Assembly (NCBI GenBank): GCA_014204635.1
Contig: JACHLS010000003.1
Span: 124,001-188,000, forward strand
DNA length: 64,000 nucleotides
Source of the DNA: Sporosarcina luteola
GTDB lineage: Bacteria; Bacillota; Bacilli; Bacillales_A; Planococcaceae
Direction: 5' to 3'
Shown here: positions 57,738 through 64,000 of the stretch, piece after piece
Layout: every line of letters starts with the position of its first letter
Position numbering within the stretch: the stretch's first letter is position 1
Notes under the pieces: model-generated
Seen by the model: only the letters and a program-made list of their open reading frames with translations
Told to the model about the DNA's origin: nothing
Database searches by the model: none
Program-made: the position numbers and the translations under genes

Positions 57738-59008
57738 CACTCAGTCGCCTCTCTTCCCGATAACAAGTAAACCAATTCCATTGTAATGTTGGAAGCCATT
57801 TCAATAATATCTTCCTTCGTCACCGCTTCCCACTTGGAAATCAAATTGTCTGCAGTAAACTCTTCGTCCAATTGTTTATATTGGTCATACACTTCGATTT
57901 GTCCCTTCGCGGAATCGAATGAGCTTCGAATACTATTGGAAAGAAGGGCAACCGTTTGATTCATTTCCAACTCGGACACATCCCCGTTCCGGAGTGCCTC
58001 AAGCTGCTCCTCAATTAACTTGACGGCTTTTTCTTCCTGTTCCGCATCAATACCAGCTAACACATAAATAATTCCGTAGTGGGAAGCGTAAGCACTGTTT
58101 ACGTAATAAGCCATACTTTCCTTTTCACGCACATTCATGAAAAGCTTGCTGTGTGCAAAACCTCCTAACACTCCATTTGCAACTTGCATTTTGGTGAAGT
58201 CAGGGTGAAGAAATGTGATTGGCGTTTGGTAGCCGACTTGCAGCTTCCCTTGTTTCATATCCTGCTTTTCTAGGATATGACGTACCTCTTTCACGTCTGG
58301 AACTGCCAGTTCTTCGCTCGTCCGTTCAATTTTTCTGCCTTTCAAATCGACTAGAGAGGAGATTGTGGTAATTAGCTCATCCTCGTTGATATCCCCTACT
58401 ACATAAATATCAACTTCATCCGTCTCCAGCATTTGATTGTACGCGGCAGTCAAAGAGTCCGCCGTTATTTGTTCAACAGCCGACTCGTTTCCGTAAGCGG
58501 AAATGGAAGCGGGCTGATCGGGTCTCATCAACTCTAACATTCGTTTTTGCGCATACCGTGTCTTATCATCATAGACAGAACGAATTCTCTCTCTCACTAC
58601 ACGCTTCTCCCGCTGAACGACCTCGTCGACAAATGTATCATTTTCAAAATTCGGTTCAAACATAACCACGCGCATCAAATTGAGAACTTCTTCAAAGACA
58701 CCCTGTTCCTTAAGATATTCATCATTGACGCACTCTGTATTGAGAGAGAGGATATGTACGTCTCCCCTTTTTGCAACGTCGGTATAATAAACAGTTCCAT
58801 AAAGCGCATCAAGCGCCTTCTGAAACTCGCTCTGCGACCGGTAGACCGCATTGGAGTCTTGCATAACATTCGCCAAAACTGCACGGTTTGCATTTTGCTC
58901 CACATCCAACTTGGATTTAAATTTGATTGATAAATTAATTGTTTTGAACTGCTTGGTATTTCGGACGTACAGAGTGACGCCTTCTTGCAGAACCGTTTTC
59001 CTAAACAT
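57737..59008 (-). CDS. ymfF: YmfF, non-catalytic M16-family partner
   Basis: A 423-residue M16 homologue with the fold hallmarks (LDALYGTVYYTDVAKRGDVH; FEPNFENDTFVDEVVQREKR; GGFAHSKLFMNVREKESMAY) but with no HxxEH zinc site, the usual state of the regulatory partner. The RxxxxR-type lid residues that clamp substrate are in the GGF-KLF-REK region. ATG with AGAGGTG upstream. First gene of the ymfF-ymfH-ymfI operon, all overlapping or nearly so. Confidence 0.9.
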   Translation of the reverse strand: MFRKTVLQEGVTLYVRNTKQFKTINLSIKFKSKLDVEQNANRAVLANVMQDSNAVYRSQSEFQKALDALYGTVYYTDVAKRGDVHILSLNTECVNDEYLKEQGVFEEVLNLMRVVMFEPNFENDTFVDEVVQREKRVVRERIRSVYDDKTRYAQKRMLELMRPDQPASISAYGNESAVEQITADSLTAAYNQMLETDEVDIYVVGDINEDELITTISSLVDLKGRKIERTSEELAVPDVKEVRHILEKQDMKQGKLQVGYQTPITFLHPDFTKMQVANGVLGGFAHSKLFMNVREKESMAYYVNSAYASHYGIIYVLAGIDAEQEEKAVKLIEEQLEALRNGDVSELEMNQTVALLSNSIRSSFDSAKGQIEVYDQYKQLDEEFTADNLISKWEAVTKEDIIEMASNITMELVYLLSGREATE

Positions 59009-59132
59009 ATGAACACCTCTTGTTTTCCTAATATTCCAAGTACCCTATTTCACTATACATTCTTATGAACCCGTGTTGCAAAATAAACGCATCCCGAATA
59101 CATAATGTTAGTGTAACCGAAATACGATAGAA

Positions 59133-59170
59133 AAACCGCCTGGAATTTGCTTAAAAATTCCAGGCGGTTT
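59133..59170 (-). terminator. Terminator of the nup operon
   Basis: A 16-bp stem (AAACCGCCTGGAATTT and its complement) with T tracts on both strands. It closes nupQ. Confidence 0.92.
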
Positions 59171-59199
59171 GTCATTTACTTACTACTATTTATCAATTG

Positions 59200-59230
59200 A
59201 ATACTCACTCCTTAATGGATAGTGAGTATT
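59200..59230. repeat. Inverted repeat just after nupQ
   Basis: AATACTCACT pairs with AGTGAGTATT around CCTTAATGGAT, 7 bases past the nupQ stop and upstream of the strong terminator. It may protect the 3' end of the message. Confidence 0.6.
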
Positions 59231-59236
59231 TTCTTA

Positions 59237-60202
59237 TTATCTGCTGCCTTTAATATATGGTGTTCCACTAGCTTTCGGTGCATTCGCTTTACCGATAAAG
59301 CCAGCCAAAGCCAAGATGGTCAAGGCATACGGCAAGATCAGGAAGAAAACGGATGGAATTTTTTGGATGAATTCCACATCGATCGAACCGGCACTAATTG
59401 CGAGTGCTTGGGCAAATCCAAAGAACAACGCGGCTGCCATCGCACCGATGGGATGCCACTTACCAAAGATCATTGCAGCAAGCGCCATGAATCCTTGTCC
59501 GTTGATGGTCGCGTGGCCAAAATCACCAGTCATTGTTTGAGAATAAACGGCACCGCCGATACCAGCCAATCCACCAGAGATGATGACGGCTATGTAACGG
59601 ATTTTCGTTACATTAATTCCCATTGTATCCGCAGCCATCGGATGTTCACCGACAGAGCGAAGTCTCAGGCCAAATGGCGTCTTATAAATAATAAACCAAG
59701 CGAGAATCGCAACTAGGATAGCAAGAACAGACGAGCCGTAGACAGATTTGAAAAACATCGGCCCGATTACCGGGATATCTTGTAAAACCGGTATATTAAT
59801 ACGGGCGATCTTCTCTTGAATAAAATCTGTTTGTCCCTTTCCGTAAATCATTTTTACAGTAAACAAAGCAATCGCGATCCCTAACATGTTAATTGCGACC
59901 CCAGATACAACCTGATCCGCACGGAAGGAAATGGAGGCTACTGCGTGCATGACCGAGAATGCCGCGGATACGAGCATTGCCACCAACAGGGCAACCCATG
60001 GCGTCCAGCTTCCGAATGTATCTGCAAAAAACAAATTGAATACGATACCGACAAACGCTCCCATGACCATAAGGCCCTCCAAACCGATGTTGACCACACC
60101 GGAACGTTCGGAGAAGACGCCTCCGATGGCAGTGAAAATCAATGGGGCGGCATAAGCGATCGTCGTCGGAATGATGAAATAGAGAACTTCCAAGAAGCTC
60201 AT
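59237..60202 (-). CDS. nupQ: NupQ, nucleoside ABC transporter permease
   Basis: A BPD-type inner-membrane permease of 321 residues with about eight or nine membrane segments. Family motifs include GGVFSERSGVVNIGLEGLMV near the N-terminus and GLAGIGGAVYSQTMTGDFGH. With NupP, NupO and NupN it makes the guanosine and nucleoside importer known in B. subtilis as nupNOPQ (formerly yufNOPQ). Start ATG 60202 with AAGGAGG upstream; an earlier in-frame start lies within nupP. Last gene of the operon. Confidence 0.94.
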   Translation of the reverse strand: MSFLEVLYFIIPTTIAYAAPLIFTAIGGVFSERSGVVNIGLEGLMVMGAFVGIVFNLFFADTFGSWTPWVALLVAMLVSAAFSVMHAVASISFRADQVVSGVAINMLGIAIALFTVKMIYGKGQTDFIQEKIARINIPVLQDIPVIGPMFFKSVYGSSVLAILVAILAWFIIYKTPFGLRLRSVGEHPMAADTMGINVTKIRYIAVIISGGLAGIGGAVYSQTMTGDFGHATINGQGFMALAAMIFGKWHPIGAMAAALFFGFAQALAISAGSIDVEFIQKIPSVFFLILPYALTILALAGFIGKANAPKASGTPYIKGSR

Positions 60203-60203
60203 A

Positions 60204-61250
60204 TCATTTCGCCTCCTTTTTCTTTGCCAACCGTTGTAAACCAACACGGATGATATACCCCGAGGCTACGAAGAAAATAATGAGTGCAATGACAATCGAA
60301 ACGATTTCCAATGGAATATTTGCCGCATTCGGCATGTTATTCGCACCGTATTTCAAGGAACCGAATAATGAAGCACCGAATATGACGCCAAGCGGGGAAT
60401 TCGCTCCGAGCAATGCAACGGCAATGCCGTCAAAACCGATTCCTGTAAAACCACCTCGGTTTGTCATATTACCGAAAGTCCCCAAAGCCTCCATAGCTCC
60501 TCCAAGACCTGCGAAAGCACCTGAGATAACCATGGAGAGGATAATGTTTTTATTAACATTCATACCTGCGTACTGGGAAGCGTGGTCATTAAATCCGACT
60601 GATTTCAACTCAAACCCAGTTTTCGTCTTCTCTAAAATGAACCAAGTAACAATGACCATGGCCAGCGCTACAAATATACCGTAGTGAAGGGTTGAAAAGT
60701 CTGTTAACTGAGAAAGAAAATCGGATCGCAAAGAAGCTGTCGGATGAATTTTCTCCGTTTTGTAACCACCGCCCGATACAGCTTTAATCAATGCATTGAC
60801 TGTATGAAGTGCTATGTAGTTCATCATGATCGTCACAATAACTTCATGGACACGGAATGTCGCTTTCAGAAGCCCTGGAATCAACCCCCAAAGAGCCCCT
60901 GCGGCAGCGGCAGCAAGCAAAGATAAAGGCAAATGGATGATCATCGGAAGTTCAAACGTCGATCCAACATAAGCAGCCGCAAACCAGCCGACCATCAGTT
61001 GGCCTTCTACCCCAATATTAAACAAACCAGTCCGGAAGGCGAACGCCACCGCAAGGCCAGCTAAGATATAGGGGCTAATTTGGCGGATTGTTTCACCGAC
61101 TGCATAGGCATCGCCGAAAATACCATTCCAGAGTGCAATATAACCCGCCACTGGATCGTAGCCGCTCACAAGCATGACGATAGCACCAACAATCAGCCCT
61201 AAAATGATGGAGATGATAGGAACCAGTATATTAACAACCTTATTGGACAT
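60204..61250 (-). CDS. nupP: NupP, nucleoside ABC transporter permease
   Basis: Second permease, 348 residues, about ten membrane segments. Motifs: FAFRTGLFNIGVEGQLMVGW and AGLGGAMEALGTFGNMTNRG, parallel to those of NupQ. Start ATG 61250 (MSNKVVNILVPIISIILGLI) with AGAAGGTGA upstream; it overlaps the end of nupO by 11 bp, and nupQ starts 1 bp after its stop. Confidence 0.94.
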   Translation of the reverse strand: MSNKVVNILVPIISIILGLIVGAIVMLVSGYDPVAGYIALWNGIFGDAYAVGETIRQISPYILAGLAVAFAFRTGLFNIGVEGQLMVGWFAAAYVGSTFELPMIIHLPLSLLAAAAAGALWGLIPGLLKATFRVHEVIVTIMMNYIALHTVNALIKAVSGGGYKTEKIHPTASLRSDFLSQLTDFSTLHYGIFVALAMVIVTWFILEKTKTGFELKSVGFNDHASQYAGMNVNKNIILSMVISGAFAGLGGAMEALGTFGNMTNRGGFTGIGFDGIAVALLGANSPLGVIFGASLFGSLKYGANNMPNAANIPLEIVSIVIALIIFFVASGYIIRVGLQRLAKKKEAK

Positions 61251-62808
61251 TATCATCACCTTCTTTCATAACGCTATTCTTTTCGTCCGTTACGAATTTT
61301 TCTCTCGAATGGCCCGCCATCAGCAATCCAAGTTCCTGTTCGGACGTTTCGGATGGAGTAACCGTATCAATAATTTGTCCATCATGTATTACTGCGATTC
61401 TGTCAGAAACGTTCATAACTTCATCCAGTTCAAACGAGATGAGGAATACCGCTTTTCCTTTATCCCGTTGTTCAATTAGCCTCTTATGAATAAATTCTAT
61501 TGCACCGACATCCAATCCACGAGTCGGCAAGGCAGCGATGAGAAGATCGGGATCCCGCTTCACTTCTCTGCCGATGATCAGCTTCTGCTGATTTCCCCCG
61601 GATAAGGCACGCGCCAATTCATGCTCTCCTTGCGTCCGCACGTCAAATTCCTCAATAATTTCTTTTGCGTGCGCCGAGATGACTTTATAATTCATAATGC
61701 CGTTTTTGGAATATGGCATATGATAGTACTCTTGCAAGGCAGAGTTGTAACCGACAGAAAAATCAAGCACCAAACCATGCTTGTGACGGTCCTGTGGAAT
61801 ATGTCCTACCCCTGACTCGGTAATGGCACGAGGCTTTTTACCTGTAATATCTTTGCCATTAATACTGATCGTCCCGCTCTTCACCTTTCGCAGGCCTGTA
61901 ATCGCTTCAATTAATTCAGATTGCCCATTGCCATCGATTCCTGCCAGTCCGACAATTTCGCCTGATCGGATTGTAAGATTCAAACCTTTTACCTTTTCAA
62001 TGCCACGGTTATCTACGACCACTAGGTTTTCAACATGCAATACTTCTTCTTTCGGGTAAGCTGGCCCCTTTTCGGTTTTAAATGTGACTTGACGGCCGAC
62101 CATCAATGTAGCAAGTTCTTCTGGATCAGTTTCAGACGTGATGACGGTTCCAATCCCTTTCCCTTTCCGGATGACAGTAACGCGATCCGACACATCCATG
62201 ATTTCCTGAAGCTTGTGGGTAATCAAAATGATTGATTTCCCTTCTGCAATCAGCTTTTTCATGATCGCAATCAACTCATCGATTTCCTGTGGCGTCAATG
62301 AGGCGGTCGGTTCGTCGAAAATGAGTATTTCAGCTCCCCGATAAAGCGTCTTCAAGATTTCGACACGTTGTTGCATCCCAACAGAAATGTCTTCAATTTT
62401 CGCGTATGGATCCACGTTTAATCCATATAATTTAGATATTTCCGCCACCTTTTTAGCAGCATCTTTAATATTGACGGTACCCATCTTCGTCGGCTCACTG
62501 CCTAAAATGATATTTTCTGTAACCGTTAAGTTTTCGACTAGCATAAAATGTTGGTGAACCATTCCGATTCCTAACTCATTCGCGACGTTCGGGTTTGAGA
62601 TATTTACTTTCTTTCCCTTGACCCGGATTTCTCCCTTTTCAGGTTGATACAATCCAAAGAGCACGTTCATCAATGTTGACTTACCCGCCCCGTTCTCTCC
62701 TAAGAGTGCATGAATTTCTCCTTGCCTCAGTTGAAGAGTGATGTCGTCATTCGCGAAGAAATTACCGAACTGCTTGGATATATTCAGCATTTCAATGACA
62801 TATTCCAA
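61240..62808 (-). CDS. nupO: NupO, nucleoside ABC transporter ATPase (two ABC domains)
   Basis: A fused ABC protein of 522 residues. Domain 1: Walker A LLGENGAGKSTLMN, signature ISVGMQQRVEILK, Walker B ILIFDEPTASLTP. Domain 2: degenerate Walker A GLAGIDGNGQSELIE, signature LSGGNQQKLIIGRE and an altered Walker B (LLIAALPTRGLDVGA), so only the first site looks fully catalytic; this asymmetry is normal in the family. Start TTG 62808, aligned with B. subtilis NupO (MDYVIEMLNI); AGGAAGTGA precedes it. Confidence 0.95.
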   Translation of the reverse strand: MEYVIEMLNISKQFGNFFANDDITLQLRQGEIHALLGENGAGKSTLMNVLFGLYQPEKGEIRVKGKKVNISNPNVANELGIGMVHQHFMLVENLTVTENIILGSEPTKMGTVNIKDAAKKVAEISKLYGLNVDPYAKIEDISVGMQQRVEILKTLYRGAEILIFDEPTASLTPQEIDELIAIMKKLIAEGKSIILITHKLQEIMDVSDRVTVIRKGKGIGTVITSETDPEELATLMVGRQVTFKTEKGPAYPKEEVLHVENLVVVDNRGIEKVKGLNLTIRSGEIVGLAGIDGNGQSELIEAITGLRKVKSGTISINGKDITGKKPRAITESGVGHIPQDRHKHGLVLDFSVGYNSALQEYYHMPYSKNGIMNYKVISAHAKEIIEEFDVRTQGEHELARALSGGNQQKLIIGREVKRDPDLLIAALPTRGLDVGAIEFIHKRLIEQRDKGKAVFLISFELDEVMNVSDRIAVIHDGQIIDTVTPSETSEQELGLLMAGHSREKFVTDEKNSVMKEGDDNVQ

Positions 62809-62863
62809 TCGTTTCACTTCCTCATGTGGTTTATTTAAGGTTCTTTCATTTAATTGACACAAT

Positions 62864-62890
62864 AAAAGATTTTTAAAATAAAAATCTTTT
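62864..62890. repeat. A/T-rich inverted repeat between nupN and nupO
   Basis: AAAAGATTTTT and AAAAATCTTTT form an 11-bp stem around AAAAT. It has no good T tract of its own after the stem and lies between the nupN terminator and nupO. Confidence 0.55.
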
Positions 62891-62925
62891 ACTCTATCAA
62901 TTCAGTTCTATAAACAAATGAGAAA

Positions 62926-62943
62926 GGCCGGACTAAACCGGCC
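62926..62943 (-). terminator. Intra-operon terminator after nupN
   Basis: GGCCGG pairs with CCGGCC around TTTAGT on the minus strand, followed by TTTCTCATTTGTTT. It probably allows partial read-through, so the binding protein is made in excess over the ATPase and permeases. Confidence 0.75.
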
Positions 62944-62964
62944 ATTGTCCTCATTATAATGTCC

Positions 62965-64000
62965 TTACTTCTTTTTGACGAATTCTGGTACTTCGATATC
63001 GCCATCTGCAATTTTCTGTGCATACTCATCGATTTGTTTCAAGACATCTTCAGGAATTGCACCGCGGGAATCAGCAAGGGTTACACCATCGTCATGCAAA
63101 CCATATACTTTTGTTTCGCCGCCAGGGAATTTCCCTTCTTTCGCTAATTTAGAAATGTCTTGTACCGCTACATCCACACGTTTTAACATGGAAGTCAACG
63201 TAATGTTATCATCGCCGACTTTTCCTTCTTCATACTGGTCAGAGTCTACTCCGATTACCCAAACATATGCGTCTTTATCTGCTTTTTTACGCTCTTTCGC
63301 TTCCGTGAATACACCATTACCAGAACCGCCTGCAGCGTGGAAAATGACATCTACACCCGAAGAGTACATACGGCCTGCAGCCGCTTTCCCAAGTTCCGCT
63401 TTGTCAAACGCACCTGTGTACTGAACATCGACCTTGATATCAGGTTTTACAGCCTCGACTCCAGCCTCAAAGCCTGCTTGGAACCGCTCGATTACCGGAA
63501 TTTCCATACCGCCGACAAATCCGATTTTATCTGATTTTGTCATTAAGGCAGCTGCAACTCCAGCCAAGAAAGCGCCTTCTTGTTCTTTGAACAGGATGCT
63601 TGCTACGTTTGGTTGATCGACTTCACCGTCAATGATTGCATAGTTCTTTTCCGTTTGTTGCGAAGCAATCGTATCAATAGCGTCTTCCATAAGGAACCCT
63701 ACACCGAAAACGAGGTCAAAATCACGGCGCGTAAGTGCGTTCAAATTGGTAGTGTAGTCTGCAGGATCTTTCGATTGAAGATAATCGAAGCCACCGTCCC
63801 CTTTGGACATTTTGTTATCCTCGCCAAACTTTTGAATCCCTTCCCAAGCGGATTGGTTGAACGATTTGTCGTCAACACCGCCTACATCAGTAACCATTGC
63901 CACGGAGAATTCAGATTCATTTCCACCGTTTGAAGATGTGTTCGTGTTCGCGTTCTCTTTTTCTTTCTCTTTGTCCGCTCCGCAAGCCCCAAGAATCGTT
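62965..64000 (-). CDS. nupN: NupN, BMP-family nucleoside-binding lipoprotein (5' end off the window)
   Basis: Substrate-binding lipoprotein of the nucleoside importer. The visible start contains the lipobox LGAC, then a charged disordered spacer ([17 protein letters not shown]) and the mature fold with the BMP signature [20 protein letters not shown]. Further motifs are [28 protein letters not shown] and [12 protein letters not shown]. The frame is open to base 64000, so the signal peptide's first part and start codon lie beyond it. Stop at 62965, followed by a terminator. Confidence 0.95.
   Translation of the reverse strand, partial: TILGACGADKEKEKENANTNTSSNGGNESEFSVAMVTDVGGVDDKSFNQSAWEGIQKFGEDNKMSKGDGGFDYLQSKDPADYTTNLNALTRRDFDLVFGVGFLMEDAIDTIASQQTEKNYAIIDGEVDQPNVASILFKEQEGAFLAGVAAALMTKSDKIGFVGGMEIPVIERFQAGFEAGVEAVKPDIKVDVQYTGAFDKAELGKAAAGRMYSSGVDVIFHAAGGSGNGVFTEAKERKKADKDAYVWVIGVDSDQYEEGKVGDDNITLTSMLKRVDVAVQDISKLAKEGKFPGGETKVYGLHDDGVTLADSRGAIPEDVLKQIDEYAQKIADGDIEVPEFVKKK

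Noticed and set aside
59222-59716. 164-codon plus-strand frame opposite nupQ
   Set aside because: It is antisense to a clear permease gene, has no recognisable domain and its composition reflects the opposite strand.

Overview
The window reads as chromosomal DNA of a low-to-medium GC, endospore-forming Firmicute of the order Bacillales. Gene content and order point to the Planococcaceae (a Sporosarcina- or Lysinibacillus-like organism), but this assignment is an inference from synteny and protein style, not from a database search. Almost every gene has a recognisable Bacillus subtilis counterpart, and long blocks keep B. subtilis order. I see no prophage, insertion sequence, CRISPR array, rRNA or tRNA gene.

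Layout. (1) 1-3.2 kb: rluB (cut by the left edge), a D,D-carboxypeptidase and the condensin partners scpB-scpA. (2) 3.2-9.2 kb: ypuF and ribT converge on a shared terminator, followed leftward-reading by lysA with a previously unannotated 35-codon membrane peptide gene, and the forespore locus spoIIAA-spoIIAB-sigF-spoVAF. (3) 9.2-14.5 kb: pdp-deoB nucleoside catabolism, xerD, fur, a SpoIIM-like protein and nudF. (4) 14.6-26.5 kb: an accessory metabolic stretch with an aldo/keto reductase, an acidic lipoprotein, pbuX-xpt under a guanine riboswitch, a KGG-repeat stress protein, exoA, an amino-acid oxidase, a branched-chain aminotransferase, a Spo0E-like phosphatase, yqkE, a thiolase, HMG-CoA lyase and a YqkD-like hydrolase. 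(5) 26.6-32.1 kb: yneF-sirA-tkt-ynzC-yneB-yneA facing lexA, the SOS cell-division block. (6) 32.1-43.9 kb: ynbB, a TRIC-family channel, and a long leftward run mutS-mutL-glpK-glpD-lipase-miaA-hfq. (7) 43.9-47.9 kb: a non-coding array of twenty-six 20-bp repeats, then cotE, ricA(ymcA), miaB and spoVS. (8) 47.9-59.0 kb: ymdB, rny, recA, cinA, pgsA, rodZ, ymfK, ymfI, ymfH and ymfF. (9) 59.2-64.0 kb: nupQ-nupP-nupO-nupN, a nucleoside ABC transporter cut by the right edge.

How the genes work together. Sporulation control and execution recur through the window (spo0E-like, sirA, spoIIA/sigF, spoVAF, cotE, spoVS, ricA, ymdB). DNA maintenance is the second theme (recA, lexA, yneA, mutS, mutL, exoA, xerD, scpAB), with LexA-type boxes visible upstream of recA and between yneA and lexA. 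A third theme is nucleoside and purine handling (pdp, deoB, xpt-pbuX, nupNOPQ). The most interesting features not explained by ordinary annotation are the 40-bp-period array upstream of mutS, a candidate attenuator with a short leader peptide in front of ribT, a P1-strand mimic in the xpt riboswitch terminator, an apparent CTG start for cotE, and the loss of spoVAA-E, dacF and spmAB from their usual places.
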